Positions 1 to 11,230 of a DNA stretch of 64,000 nt are shown here, in pieces; positions within the stretch are counted from its first letter, which is position 1, and each line of letters opens with the position of its first letter. A model generated the notes under the pieces. The model searched no databases and was not told the DNA's origin. It was given only the letters and a program-made list of their open reading frames with translations. The stretch comes from Oikopleura dioica. Its lineage: Eukaryota; Chordata; Appendicularia; Copelata; Oikopleuridae. The position numbers and the translations under genes are program-made. The stretch is from the NCBI GenBank assembly GCA_907165135.1, contig OU015568.1, forward strand, positions 5,712,501 through 5,776,500. Reading direction: 5' to 3'.

Positions 1-2
1 TT

Positions 3-1031
3 AATCAAAAACGAATCAAAATTGTACATCCTGATCTCAACAAAAATTCAAACATCAAAGTCAACGCCCTAAACGCAATTGTAGAAATCGACCTTGATGA
101 TAAAAACGAAAAAAAATCTTTAGAAAAATTCCAAAAACTTCGTAGTCAAAAAGCAGCCAAAATCAATTTCCAGCCAGAAATTGGTTCATATGGACAGACA
201 ACCGAAGACCAAAAACAAAAACTTTTCGCCCTTAATTGTAAATATCGCCTTTCATATTCAATGGATGACTCTGACCTTGGCAAAATCCATGGATATCGAT
301 TCTCTATGCCATTTCATAATGAGGAAGCAACAACTCATCAACCGCCGCGCCCTATTGCTATTCATCTACAACCCGTAGTTGACTCTCAATTCGAAGTTTG
401 GGAATCACTCGATGTTATTGGAGAAACGCAATCACCGAATAACGTGCCTTTGCTGGTTCTCAAGAAAGCTGACGGAAGTCACCGAGTCTCAGCTGATGCC
501 CGAAACCTGAACGCCTTACTAGTCAAGGACAGGTTCCCACTACCATCTATGCAACAAATTTTCTACGAAATCGGTAAACGTCTTTCCAACAAAAACTCCT
601 GTTTCATCTCAAACTTCGACTTACACCGAGGTTACTGGCAACTTCAAACACTCGAAAAAGATCGTCCAAAAATGGCGTTCTCCCATAGCAACAAACACTA
701 TGCAGCGCATAGAATGCTTTATGGAGTAGCCACTGGACCTGCAGCATTTTCCAGATGCATGGCCAAAATCCTTAATCATGAGTCTATTATATGCTATCTT
801 GATGACATTATTGCGATTGATGGAGATTTCGAAAGCCATTTTGCGACAATCGAATTCATCTTAAAGACATGCCAAGATCATGGAATGCTTCTCTCGCCAA
901 AGAAAGTCTTCTTGTGCAAACCAGAACTCAATTTTCTTGGACACTCAATCTCTAAAAATGGAATCCAGACAAGCGAAAAACATTTGAAAGTCATACGAGA
1001 TCTGGAACCGCCCAAAACCGTGACGAAGTAA
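3..1031 (+). pseudogene. pol fragment: reverse transcriptase domain
   Basis: The frame is open from the window edge to the stop at 1029-1031, so the protein is cut at its 5' end. Near 420-520 there is the N-P-L-x-V-x-K-K-x-D-G-S type start of a gypsy RT palm, then a substrate-handling D-L-x-x-G-Y-x-Q motif near 615-650. The catalytic Y-L-D-D box lies at about 796-807 (Y-L-D-D-I-I-A-I), followed by the L-G-H-x-I-S segment. The frame ends where RNase H should begin. The same protein resumes in another frame from about 1025 (D-E-V-K-R-M-L-G), which indicates a one-base frameshift rather than a domain end. Confidence 0.88.
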
Positions 1032-1036
1032 AGCGA

Positions 1037-2032
1037 ATGTTAGGCTCAATAAATTACAACCTAAAATTCGTACGAAACGGCTCTTCTATTCTCCAGCCGC
1101 TGTATGAACTCACTTCTAAAAATCGCGATTTCATCTGGGAAGAAAAACACCAAACTGCATTCACCGACATCAAAAAGAAACTTCTTGAACGACCCTGCTT
1201 AGCCCATTATAAAGAAGGATCCGAACTTATCCTTGTTACCGACAGCTCAGGATCGAAAATTGGCGGCTGCCTATACCAAAAAGAAGATGATCAGCTTCAC
1301 CCGCTTGGATACTTTTCGAAAGCTCTTTCAGGACCTGATCTCCGACGAAGTATGCGAGAAAAAGAACTTTTCGCACTTGGTTTATCAATCAGTTTCTTCG
1401 AATTCTACCTATTGAACACGACTTTCACAGCTGTGGTAGACCATAAGAGTCTCCTCTTTCTATTCAAGGAGCAAGGAGAATTGAAGAAGAATGATATAAA
1501 AAAGATGAATATCTTAAACTATCTCCTTCGATTCGATTTTCGAATTCTACATCGGGAAGGAAACTCACCAATAATAGCAACTGCAGATTGGCTAAGTCGT
1601 CTTCCTGAATACAAAAGCACTGAACTCGAAAAAGATGCTGAAAACTTTGATGGAATCCCGGACACTGTCCTGCTGCTACATACAGTTGTTCCAGAAAGCA
1701 AAAAGAAGATTATTTTTTCGTTCAGCGACAGATCCTTCGACGAGGATAAAATGAATACTCTTCAAATGGAATGCAGATCTACGCGTAACATTATCGAAAA
1801 AGTGAAACGGAATCCAACACCTCCTTTTAAAATCAAAAAGAATGTTCTCTTCAAAGATGATCGGCTTGTGCTACCAAATAATCTCAGTGAAGAATTCTTA
1901 CAGTACTTACACTGTATCACAGGACACTGTGGATCAAAACAACTAAACATCCTCTGCAGAAAATTCTACATCCACCAAATCCAGCACAAACTCGCCAACT
2001 CACTCGATTTTGCCCAACATGTATCCAGATAA
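1037..2032 (+). pseudogene. pol fragment: RNase H and integrase zinc finger
   Basis: This continues pol in a second frame. It starts with the conserved L-G-x-I-N-Y segment after the RT thumb. The RNase H domain follows with its acidic residues: the D-S-S at about 1240-1248, the E of E-K-E-L-F-A-L near 1362, and the D of V-V-D-H-K near 1437. The tail begins the integrase HHCC finger (H-C-I-T-G-H). The two cysteines of that finger (C-P-T-C) are found only in the next frame, just after a T run near 2005, which places the second frameshift precisely. Confidence 0.85.
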
Positions 2033-2037
2033 AACCA

Positions 2038-3129
2038 ATGCCGAAGTTGAAACCTTCAATGATCGAAAATCGACGTTTCGCAGAAACACCGTTTTCAAAA
2101 ACTCACTTCGATCTTGTTGACTACTACAGGCCTGACGCTGCTGGAAAAAGATACCTACTTACTGCAATGGACTCACTCACAGGATTCCTCGATGGTATAC
2201 CCTTAACTCGAAAAACTGACGAAGTCGTCGCGAAACAACTCCTCAATCTTATACTGACGCATGGTATTACCGGCGATGCAATTACAGACAACGGAGCCGA
2301 GCTAAATGGACCACTTGTCACAGAAATCTTCAAACGCTTTGAAATCCGTCATACAACAACTACAGCTTATCGAAGCCAAAGTAATGGTCAACTCGAGCGA
2401 GTTCACCGGGAAATACACCTGAAGCTCAAAAGCTTGAATGCTTCAAACAAAAACTGGTCCTCAGCGTGGCCAATGAGCAAATACTTTATCAATAACCTTC
2501 CAAAAGAATCTTTGGATGGACTCAGCGCAAATGAAGCCTACTATGGAAGAAGTTTTCATCCACCATTCCAGACAAATTTCGACGCAAAAGGCCCTGGAAA
2601 ACCCTGGATAAAATCAATTGAAAGCTACTTCAGAGAGCTCCACCCTTCGATTCTAGCGCACCAAATTGCAAAGCACCGCAAACTTGTCGCCACCGACAAA
2701 AACAGCTGCCCTACCCTTAAAATTGGTCAAAAATGTTTGATCTGGAAACCTGCTCTAGGCAAACTCAGCAGAGTTTGGCACGGTCCTTATACGATCCATA
2801 AACGCATAGCAAAGGACTCGTACATTGTCAAGGACATTCATACAGGACGCGAATACAGAAGGCACATCAATCTGATTCGGCCTTGTAAAATTATAGAGCT
2901 TAATGAAAACGACCATGATGACACCAAAAACAGTAAAATCGAGAAAGCACACTCGACGAATGGAACTGTAACACAAATGGAAACCAACAATCTTCCAGCT
3001 AAACAACCAATCAAAAGATCGCAAAATTGTTTTGATAAAATTCTGTCAACCGAGACAATAATCAACTCCGACAACGAAAATGAAAATTCTTGGTCGAAAC
3101 GGCTTCGACCGAGAAAACGCCAAAAATAA
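2038..3129 (+). CDS. pol fragment: integrase core and C-terminal domain
   Basis: A 363-residue open frame contains the retroviral-type integrase core. The D,D-35-E acidic residues fall in H-F-D-L-V-D-Y near 2110, I-T-D-N-G-A-E near 2284 and Q-L-E-R-V-H-R-E near 2390. The tail after about 2700 has the basic, W-rich profile of the integrase C-terminal domain (K-C-L-I-W-K-P, then W-H-G-P-Y). The frame is also open upstream of the first ATG (C-P-T-C-I-Q), so this is the continuation of pol, not an independent gene. Confidence 0.87.
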   Translation: MPKLKPSMIENRRFAETPFSKTHFDLVDYYRPDAAGKRYLLTAMDSLTGFLDGIPLTRKTDEVVAKQLLNLILTHGITGDAITDNGAELNGPLVTEIFKRFEIRHTTTTAYRSQSNGQLERVHREIHLKLKSLNASNKNWSSAWPMSKYFINNLPKESLDGLSANEAYYGRSFHPPFQTNFDAKGPGKPWIKSIESYFRELHPSILAHQIAKHRKLVATDKNSCPTLKIGQKCLIWKPALGKLSRVWHGPYTIHKRIAKDSYIVKDIHTGREYRRHINLIRPCKIIELNENDHDDTKNSKIEKAHSTNGTVTQMETNNLPAKQPIKRSQNCFDKILSTETIINSDNENENSWSKRLRPRKRQK

Positions 3130-3496
3130 AAAGGGAAAGGAAGGACCTCTTAAATCCCTGTGCAAAAATCCAGCTATGAAAAACCTGGTTGCCAATACAT
3201 AAAAGCCCATTGGACGTCCGACTTGCAAATATCCAAATGGTAGCTCATGGAGAAGGGACCTCCGAAATTGCCAATCGTCAAAACCCCATTGGATAAAATC
3301 ACAACTGCAACAACAAGTCAATATGGCCAGTCTTCGAAATGAACCTCTTTTCCGGAATTTCTCAAAATGTTCAACGGCGCCATTCGAGCTTTTGAGAAAT
3401 CTGGTTAAAATCAGTTCGAGCACGACTGTGGAACAATAAACTGCTAACGTTCCAATTGGCACTAACTGCAAACACCGAAGGAATACCGCTTATTCC

Positions 3497-4517
3497 TTGA
3501 AAAACGCGCGCCCATCTCAAGTGCACTTGCGCACTGTCGGAAACGAAGCCGCTCATCAAGCTGCTCATCGTATACAACAATTACAGTTAAACAAAAGAAG
3601 GCTACTACTCATGATACTTGACAAGGAAAAAGTGTTCCATATCAGAATGTGGCAGATGAAGTTTTTAAAAAACAAGCTAAGGAGAGAAAATGAGAGCGAT
3701 CGAACAAGATGTCCATTACTTCAGGTCTGAGCCCCTCAAAAGGAAATTTCAGAAGCATTGTTTACCCTGCTTGTGGGGAATTGAAACCAATTTCGATTAT
3801 ATTCCGAAATTTCGAGCCCTCTTAACTGAATTCCACGAATTTATGATGAATCTCCGCGCCATCAATCAGCAAATACAAGAACAATGCCCGACGCTGTGCT
3901 TGCAAGGATTGCCAATTATACTTAAGCATGACGGTAATCTTCGATTACTAGAGTGGATCATTCTTGCTAGTTTACGGACATTCTTCTCCCCGAAAAACCT
4001 TGCTGAATCAGAAGTTATACTGCGAGATTTTGAAAGGAACTTCAATAGAAAACTTGGAATTTGGAGTAGGCTAGAACAACAAAACACAATAAGAAACGAA
4101 ATCCGAATCGCCTTGAGCTGGATTCCTACTCTAGTTGAAGACATTCTCCAAGACCAGCCACAACCGGTCCAATCTGAAGTCGTATTTTCCCTGAATATTC
4201 TACCGCCTGTTACTGAACACGCAGCTACACCAGCTGAAACACCACTACCTGATACTCAACCAGCACCGGCTCAGCCAGCACTAGACCCTCCGACACCAAC
4301 TTCATCAATTATAGCCTCTCCCACGAGAACCGAAACATGGCAAGATGACCCAGATCAACTTCTCAGCCCGAATCCAGCGATTCCACCACCCTCAAACGAG
4401 CAAATAAACAACATATTAGACGACATTCTAGCACAAAATGAGACAAACGAGGATACCGAATTTGACGCTTTTGGATTCCTCGATCTTCTCAACGCACCAG
4501 ATGATAACAGTTTCTAA
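3497..4517 (+). CDS. Element-internal 3' ORF of unknown function
   Basis: Between pol and the LTR lie two overlapping open stretches, 3497-3730 and 3690-4517, in different frames. The second encodes about 275 residues starting at the ATG at 3690. Its N-terminal half is amphipathic and basic/aromatic. Its C-terminal half, from about 4140, is rich in proline, threonine and alanine and ends acidic. There is no signal peptide, membrane helix or zinc knuckle, so it resembles neither a normal env nor a normal gag. Env-carrying gypsy elements keep env in this position, but nothing in the sequence supports that here. The region 3130-3490 just upstream is closed in all frames. Confidence 0.45.
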
Positions 4518-4530
4518 AAAGAAGAGGATA
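4516..4530 (+). promoter_or_regulatory. Polypurine tract of the retrotransposon
   Basis: A run of purines (AAAAAGAAGAGGA) directly precedes the 3' LTR, the expected primer site for plus-strand DNA synthesis. Its position fixes the LTR start at 4531. A second purine-rich run lies at about 3126-3147. Confidence 0.7.
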
Positions 4531-4765
4531 TGTAGTGTCTTTACATAAGAGCTACTGAACATCAATGCTAACTCAAGTGCTACTCAAGTGTTGATCACTG
4601 CCCGAGTGAACCGATCACTGCGCGAGTAACTCCTTCACTGTTTTTCTGTTAACAATATATATACTGTCTTTCTTTCAGCGAAATTAAGACCGCTCGACAT
4701 TCACAAATAAATAAACTTTTTACACTCACAAGCCTCTTTTGTAGTCTCTTTGCAAAAGCACTACA
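4531..4765 (+). repeat. 3' LTR (235 bp)
   Basis: The LTR starts TGTAGTG and ends CACTACA, a perfect 7-bp terminal inverted repeat with TG...CA ends. It contains a TATA-like AATATATATACTG near 4649 and an AATAAA-type signal near 4707. The bases after 4765 (AATTT) are a candidate target duplication, but the left flank is outside the window. Confidence 0.85.
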
Positions 4766-5036
4766 AATTTTCTTTTCGTTAGATGAAAACCAACAGATTC
4801 TTGAAATTGAGCTTCTCCGCGTCAGAGCTCGACATTTGAAAAGAGCAATTTTAATCTTCTCGGATTTCGGCGCGATCTTGCTTTCTTGAGAGAGCGAAAT
4901 CCAGATTTGAAATGTTTTTATTCTCGACAGCGAGGTCGGATTCGAATTAGCGAGGGAAGAAGGAGAAAAAAGCTTCTGCGTTTTATTTGAAAATCAAGTC
5001 GTAGCAATCTTTCATCATTTTGTATTCGGCGTAGAA
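4766..5036. other. Gene-free stretch
   Basis: No gene or repeat was recognised. The minus strand downstream of the stop at 5037 is likely the 3' UTR and flank of the adjacent minus-strand gene. Confidence 0.4.
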
Positions 5037-5743
5037 TCACCTGTCCAGAGGAATTTTGACTTTGGTGCCATGCTCGATGAGAGTATTTTGGAGAATGAAT
5101 TTTGAGTTTTCGATTCGGTCCAGCACCATTTGGTGAAAAAAACACTTCTCCGTCGGAGGTAGGCGCCGGTGACGGTCAGGGGACGGGTGAAATTGGAGAA
5201 GTTGTGATGGAGGAGCACTGAAACTTTGTATTTTTTTAATTAGAAAGATTACATTATCTACAGTAGGCCTTTGATCTCATTTTAAAATGCGAAAATTCGA
5301 CCCTTCTGTTAGATAAAAGTTCCTTTCAGTCCCGAATGATTCGGGATCCCGAACCGTTCGAAGAGACAACCCTTGAGGCATTCCTTCAATCTCAATCGGA
5401 GTCCCAGGGTGTGTTTCATCAATTTGAAGCGCCAGAAAATGCTCGACCAATTCTTCTTCTTGTTTGTCCAGAACGTTTTCTGCAAGATCTTCAAACTGCT
5501 CGATTTCTTCTCGAAAATAATCCTCTTGAAGTAGTCCTGTGTTGATCCTTGATCGTTTGTAGATTGCTGGGTTCAAGTGCATAAGATTTCGGTGGAAATT
5601 TTCGATCGATTCTTCTGATATGTTGGCAAAAAAATTTTTCACCAAGGGTCCAATTTAAAGAACACATTTGGAATCCTACTTGGTTCGGGCGATAGAAACA
5701 TGCGGCAGACTCTGGCCTTTCCCTTTGAACTTTTATGATTCAT
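5037..5743 (-). CDS. Uncharacterised three-exon gene (185 aa)
   Basis: The model is exons 5743-5680, 5614-5302 and 5217-5037, all with GT-AG introns of 65 and 84 bp. Exon lengths 64, 313 and 181 add to 186 codons in a single frame. It starts ATG at 5743 and ends with TGA. The predicted protein is soluble, charged and mainly helical, with an acidic middle containing E-E-E-L-V-E-H-F and a C-terminal half with a P-S-P-D-R-H-R-R segment. I do not recognise a family. No signal peptide or membrane segment is visible. A single frame spanning two small introns is good evidence that it is real; the first exon is the least certain. Confidence 0.6.
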
Positions 5744-5794
5744 TTCTGTCCCAAAAATATGGGAAAATTTTTGTCATTAGACGAAAGGCAAAGA

Positions 5795-5850
5795 ATATCA
5801 ATTTTAAGGCTACTTTTGAAATTCGCTGTCATCAGGGTTTTCACTGTACA
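5795..5850 (+). repeat. Fragment of a dispersed TE also at 61.2 kb
   Basis: The segment reading TTTTAAGGCTACTTTTGAAA and on through CGCTGTCATC recurs nearly unchanged at about 61247-61290, inside a TE with GAAGCACTTTTAAGGCCGA ends. It is probably a remnant of the same transposon family. Confidence 0.6.
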
Positions 5851-5885
5851 TATCAAATTTGTAATGATAATAAAAATGAGGGAAG

Positions 5886-6400
5886 CAGCGGTCTGATTCG
5901 CTTTGCGAATTTCGCTTTTTGTTATTTCAATTCGCTTCGCTTCGCATTCGCTTTTACCAAAAATTTTCGCGATCAATCAATATACTGTATATTAAATATA
6001 TCATATATACAGTATATATTATATACATTTATTCACATCGCCGTTTGCCCAAGATTTCGGTTTCTCCAAGTTCGGTAAACGGCGATTAGGGAAACGGCAT
6101 TTGGGCAAATGGAGATCACTCGAGCCACACATCCTCTTCAGCTCAGTTAGATCAGAAAATTTACGATTTCGCTCTTTCCGATGAGGTAGTCCAAATGCCC
6201 GAAAAAGGAATAAAATTGAAAACGAATCTTAAATGGAAACTTTTTCAAAGGTTACATATTTTCGGAAAATTTTCGATTTTTAGAAAAATTTTTCGCTTTC
6301 GCTTTAGAAATTTTGATTCGCTTCGTTTCGCTCTCGCTTTAAATTTTTGAAAAATTTTCGCCCTCGCTTTTCATTTTTGACCAAAATCCAACTTATTTTA
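5886..6400 (+). mobile_element. hAT-like element, internally deleted copy
   Basis: It begins CAGCGGTCTGATTCGC and continues with the GCTTCGCTTTCGC-type subterminal repeats seen at both ends of the 8950-10642 element. It shares about 240 bp of interior (6020-6262) with 10318-10575. The right tip is worn. I read it as a shorter, older relative of the element that splits the kelch gene. Confidence 0.6.
6020..6262 (+). repeat. Direct repeat, copy 1 of 2
   Basis: About 240 bp running from ACATTTATTCACATCGCCG to TTTCAAAGGTTACATATTTT. It matches 10318-10575 in the same orientation at an estimated 85-90% identity by eye. Both copies are internal parts of the hAT-like family. Confidence 0.75.
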
Positions 6401-6668
6401 TACATATTTTAAAGCTCTGACTATACCGGAATTGACCCTAATTTGACCAAAATTTTTCAATTTTCATGATTTCCCAGATTTTGCAAAAGTATTTTCCCGG
6501 AAGGGTACGGAGGTATTTGAGGGCTCAAAATGATCAGCGCAACGAGCTCTATCAGATAAGCGCAAAAAACAAAGCGTACAGAAAAATTGTTTGAAAAGTG
6601 ACCCACCCTACCCCTGAGGGCAGAGCTAAAATCATTTCTTCTATTTCTTTTTTTGATCGTTTTTTAGG

Positions 6669-7049
6669 AACGTGCATGTTATGTCCCCGAATGTCCCGAA
6701 TGTCCCCGATTTTGTTTTTTATAAAAAGTAATATTATTTAGCAAACATTTCTGTTCTAGAAACAGAATTTACCAAATAATGCCTAAACAGTAGAAGGCGT
6801 GAAAAAAGATGTGTGGCCTGTCAGATCAAGGAGTTTTCTGCCATAAATTGCGCGGAGCGCTTTCTTCTCCCTAAATTTCATCATTTTAAATGTTTTAAGC
6901 GCATTTATGAGCCGAAAACGGTCATTTTAAGTAATCAGGGTAATCACGTTAATTTTCTAGATGGGGTGATGTTTTTATTTTTTTTTTGAGAAAAATGGCG
7001 GGGACATTCGGGACATTCGGGACGTTCGGGGACATAACATGCGTCTACC
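6669..7049. mobile_element. MITE with CATGTTATGTCCCC ends and 10-bp TSD
   Basis: The left arm GTGCATGTTATGTCCCCGA is inverted at the right as GGGGACATAACATGCGTC, each followed by several copies of GGGACATTC. The 10-mer CGTTTTTTAG lies immediately outside both ends (6659-6668 and 7050-7059), fitting a 9-11 bp Mutator-like target duplication. The right duplicate contains the stop codon of the kelch-like gene at 7055. Confidence 0.75.
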
Positions 7050-8949
7050 GTTTTTTAGACGCAATAATTAACGGGAACTTTCAGGAGAACAGGGATTAAA
7101 CTTGAAATACTATTTCCAATGACTTGTTGACTTATCACTGCATCTTCTTCAAAATCCAGCCGTTCGATTGCATAAGGCCTTCCCCATCCAGGAACGATGA
7201 AAATTGAGTTTTCAATCATAATTGCAGATGCAGAACAGACAGCCTTAATTCAAATAAAAATCTCTGACAGTTTAAGAAACATACGTGTTGGAGATCGCCA
7301 ATTTGTTCCCAAATGTCGTTTTCAAGAAGCAAAATCGCTTTTTGGACTTCATAATTATCATCCGATCCCCCGGCGAGCAAAAGACTTCCACTTGGAAGGC
7401 CCATCAAAACATGATATCTTATTAAACTATAATAATTATAATTAATAAACGATTTTTTTAAATACTATTTCGGGAAATCAGATAAACTTGTCCATCCCGA
7501 AGAACCAAGGGTCTCCACTTTATTTATTCCAAAATATCCGGAATTTCCAACAGTAGTTGGATTTCCTTGATAGAAGCCGAGATTTCCTTCCCAATGACTA
7601 TAAATTGAAGAGAAAGTTTCAGTTGAAAATTCTCCATCAAAATCTTCGCATCTCTTGTTATCGACGTAGTCAAAGCAAATTATGGCTATTTGCCCATCAT
7701 CGACTGAAAGCGCCGCAGAGCCACCCGAAAATTTATTGACCAATCGAGTTGGCTGTTCTATCCAAGTGCAGCCTTCTAGTTTCGCGATCTTAACTCAATT
7801 ATTCTCAAAATTCTAAATTTTCTTACTTTTTGTCGATCCGTTCTTCCTCCAAAAATGAAGAGCTCGTTTTTGACAAGAGCATGTGGAGCCCATTCAAGAT
7901 AATTATTGCTCGGAGCTGCAATTGCCGCCTTATTCCTTGTTCTTCCATCGAATGAAATCGAAAATGCTTCTTCCAGGTTCTCGCTCATAACCAAAATTGC
8001 CTTTCCAAAAAAAAAATATAATTTCTTGATTTCCGCTCGATCATCAAACTTGAACATCCGCATCTTTTTAGTTTTTAAATTTTCGATGCCGGTCATTTTT
8101 ATTTTCGATAGGCTTCTTCTTTTCTTTTGATTCTTTTTCTGGTTAAGTTTTTGTCTTAAAAGCTTAGCGTATATTCTAAATTTAACCTTTCCTCGATAAT
8201 TTTCAAAGAAGTTGCCATTGAACTTGATGAGTTGAAATGAAATTCAAATTTCAACAATTGAGTGATATTCGTCGCCCAAGATGAGCGAGCTTCAAAATAA
8301 TCGGAATCAATCCAAAGAGAATAATTTGAAGAAACTCCAAAACTGAGAAAAGTGGATCCATCGAAGAAACTCAATTCAAGTATTTTAATCTCTTCAAAAA
8401 TGGCCGATTTTTCTGAAAAATTCATTTCGAAGTCAAGATATTCTATTCTATCGAATTTCATCTCGAATGAAGAAATGTGATTCAATTCTGCGAGCGACGA
8501 AAAGAATTTATCCGGAATGATCGTTGACTGTCCGAAACTAGGTGGGAATCGCGGCTGAGCGACAGCGTTCTTGGCAAAAGCTGGAAATACATCGTCGTGA
8601 AACGCAAAAAGTGGATTGCTTGTAACGAACATTTGTCTTCTCGCCGGTTGCTGGACGAATTCAAGCTCAGCAAGGTCTTTAAAAAGGATTCAATCACTGA
8701 GTAATCACTGATTACTAATCAGCTTTCGAACTTTGAAATTCAAAGAAAAGCAAAAGAATGGAATCCTTTCCAAAATGAAATTTGACTTCAAATGAAAAGT
8801 CAAAAACGAAATTCGAGATTAAAATCTTGTCGTCAATAATCATTCCGTTTCCGAAGTACTCGCATTCATCGTTATTGTACCCATCTTGATCCGTGTAGTA
8901 TGGATCAAGTTGGGTAAACAACTTAGAAAAACAGATAGTTTTCTCTTCG

Positions 8950-10642
8950 CAGGGGTCTGGATTCGCTTAGCTTCGCTCTGCTTCGCTTTCGCTTTTTGTA
9001 ATTTCAATTCGCTTCGCGTCTCTTTCGCTCTTTAACTTAAGTTTTTTGCTACTCCACAGTCAACTCTGGCTTCACCAAGATCAATCGCGGATTCAACAAC
9101 TTCCGTCAGTCCCGGCTTCTCAGTTGTCAATCATTTTTTGTCTAAAAATTGGTTGACGTTGGAAAAGCCTACATTGAAATTGATGTAGCCCGGAATCCTC
9201 ATCAACCTTTCCACGAAAGGAATAGTTCTGGCATAGTTGATAACGCTCACACAGCGGGATACGGGATTGAAAATGCATTTTAATATTTGACCAATCAAAA
9301 TCCCATCTCCCGTTATGTAGGAGAGATGCCCGAACTATTCCTTTTGTCGAAGAGTTGCTTAGTTGGTCCGATATCATCCCTAAAAGAATCAGCCCGATTC
9401 ACATACATATTCACCTCAAAAAGTGAATTTCAAAATTGCACCTATCGAAATCCCGTCTCCCGCTGAGTATGCGTTATCCGCGATGCCAGAACTATTCGTT
9501 TTGTAGAAGGGTTTATAAGTTGATCCTCTATCATTCCTAAAAGAATCAGCCAGAAAAATATACATATTCACTTCAAAAAAATTATTTCAAAATTTATTTT
9601 CTGAAAATCTCTCCTTTCGCTTTTTTGGCGTTATCAGCAATGCCAGAACTTTTCCTTCGGTAGAAAGGTTCGTAAGTAGGTCTGCTATCATCCCTTAAAG
9701 AATCAGTCTGATATACGTGTATATTCACTTCGAAAAATGGATTTTATCAAAAAAAGAAGGAATAGTTGCGTTACGTCAGCAGTTGATTAAAGCCACGTCA
9801 TCCTTAATTTATCCGTATTTTATACTTTAAATGGCAATGACGCGTCCGCAAAATAGTCAATCAGCATAAATGATATGTGATATATTTAGATATATGCTCA
9901 AAAATATTTTGATGATTTTGCGTAGGTGTCACGCCACCAAGTGGCGAAAAATCGCCATTTTTGTAAATTTTCCTGGTCGAAAACCGGATTTCCGATATAT
10001 TTTTGAATTTTTATTATTGATAATTGGATTCAAAATAATCAAATTACTCTTCTATTTTTTAATATTAAGAAGTTTTGGCGCCATTTTTCTGACGGAAAAA
10101 ATTTTCATTGCGAACCCTAGCCGGGATGGACGTTCGAGAAGACGGAATGAACGGGATCGGCATCGGTAAAGCCATGATTAAAGTCGGTGAAGCCAGGATT
10201 GATGATAAAGAAAACAGAATTGAAGATAGAGAAGCCATGATTAACATAATATCAATGATATTCGAGTAGACTTGATTGAAGTTGGTGAAGCCAATGTTTA
10301 ATGATCATTGATCAATCAATTTACATTTATTCACATCGCCGTTTGCCTAAGATTTCGGTTTCCCGAAGTTGGGTAAACCGTTTACCGTAAACGGCGATTT
10401 GGGAAATGGCATTTGGGCAAATGGAGATCACTCGAGCCACACATCCTCATCAGCTAAGTTAGATCAGAAAATTTACGATTTCGCTCTTTCTGGAGCGGAA
10501 GTCCGAATGCCCGAAGAACAAATAAAATTGAAACCGATTTTAAAATGGACACATTTTCAAAGGTAACATATTTTCGCAAAGGTAAAATTTTTCGCTTCGC
10601 TTCGCTTTCGCTTTAAATTTTTGGCCGAAATCCAGACCCCTG
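8950..10642. mobile_element. Non-autonomous hAT-like element, 1.69 kb
   Basis: The tips are CAGGGGTCTGGATT and its inverse AATCCAGACCCCTG, typical of hAT ends, each followed by GCTTCGCTTTCGC repeats. The 7-mer CTCTTCG flanks both sides (8943-8949 and 10643-10649). The interior has no transposase. It contains about three diverged tandem units near 9170-9740, each with C-x-AGAACTATTCC and CTAAAAGAATCAG blocks, and the direct repeat shared with 6020-6262. The exact duplicate and clear tips point to a fairly recent insertion. Confidence 0.85.
10318..10575 (+). repeat. Direct repeat, copy 2 of 2
   Basis: This matches 6020-6262 in the same orientation and lies inside the hAT-like element. This copy carries a short extra block (GGTAAACCGTTTACCG). 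Confidence 0.75.
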
Positions 10643-11230
10643 CTCTTCGTATTTATCAAGGGAACCGATCCACTCGCGGCCAAGAGTCACGAATTTGCCT
10701 CCTGCCTCCAACAACACCGAATAAAGCGTGTTTGAGAGATCGATACTTCTTGTCACTAGAATTAGAAGAAGTCTATCCGAGTCGATCTTATTTCGGTTAA
10801 AAATGAATTTAAATCAAAGTCAATGCTCACAAATTTTAACTCGTTCCAAAGGAGCCACGTGGACAAGATCTAGATCTCTCAGCTCTGCCGGAACTCCGAA
10901 TTCGCCTTTTTTCCAACCTTTTTCCGACTCTTCGCGTTCTCGTATTCTGGTTAAAGCGATCGTCGTCGACAACCTGATGAAGTTGTCTCCAAGCTTGACG
11001 CTCATCAAGTGAAAAACTCCTTTGAAGCTGATCGATGAAACTTTGCCGTTAATGTGATTGCTTGGAATGTAACCTTGTGCCTCTTCGAATCGCCTCGCAT
11101 TGTAATCGGGGGCGTAGTAGAAGCATTTGTCGTCCCGGGCAGTTGGGCGGCTTCGAATGGTCAAAAATTGTCCCCGACTTACTCATGTCAGCGGGTTAAA
11201 ATATAAACAGTCTTCGATTTTCGACCTTTT

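Larger units (their letters stand above)
1..4765 (+). mobile_element. Ty3/gypsy LTR retrotransposon, 3' part
   Basis: The window opens inside a gypsy-type element. In order, the plus strand carries reverse transcriptase, RNase H, integrase, a 3' open reading frame without a recognisable domain, a purine-rich tract and a 235-bp LTR. The 5' LTR, gag and protease lie outside the window. Pol is cut by two single-base frame changes, near 1025 and near 2005, so this copy looks inactive unless they are sequencing errors. Larvacean genomes are known to carry gypsy elements of the Tor group; assignment to Tor is an inference from the organism guess, not from a comparison. Confidence 0.9.
7055..11169 (-). 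pseudogene. Kelch-like gene split by a hAT-like insertion
   Basis: Minus-strand exons: 11169-10831 (start unresolved), 10755-10643 fused to 8942-8732, then 8676-8187, 8154-7827, 7788-7466, 7426-7285 and 7243-7055. From the second exon onward every GT-AG junction keeps one frame if the transposon at 8950-10642 and one copy of its 7-bp target repeat are removed. The C-terminal part has kelch-type blades: L-F-I-F-G-G-R-T-D near 7850 and L-L-L-A-G-G-S-D-D near 7370, with W residues at the expected spacing. The N-terminal part is unfamiliar and lacks the Cys-rich module of the neighbouring gene. Introns are only 32-55 bp. The gene begins about 60 bp after the upstream gene, which fits an operon. 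In this haplotype the transposon should disrupt the protein unless it is spliced out. Confidence 0.65.

Noticed and set aside
1025-2037. Programmed ribosomal frameshifting in the retrotransposon pol
   Set aside because: Gypsy elements shift between gag and pol, not between RT and RNase H or inside the integrase zinc finger, and no slippery site with structure is seen. Mutation is simpler.
9120-9377. Possible coding exon on the minus strand within 9.1-9.4 kb
   Set aside because: It lies inside the hAT-like element, overlaps the tandem internal repeats and has no transposase motif.
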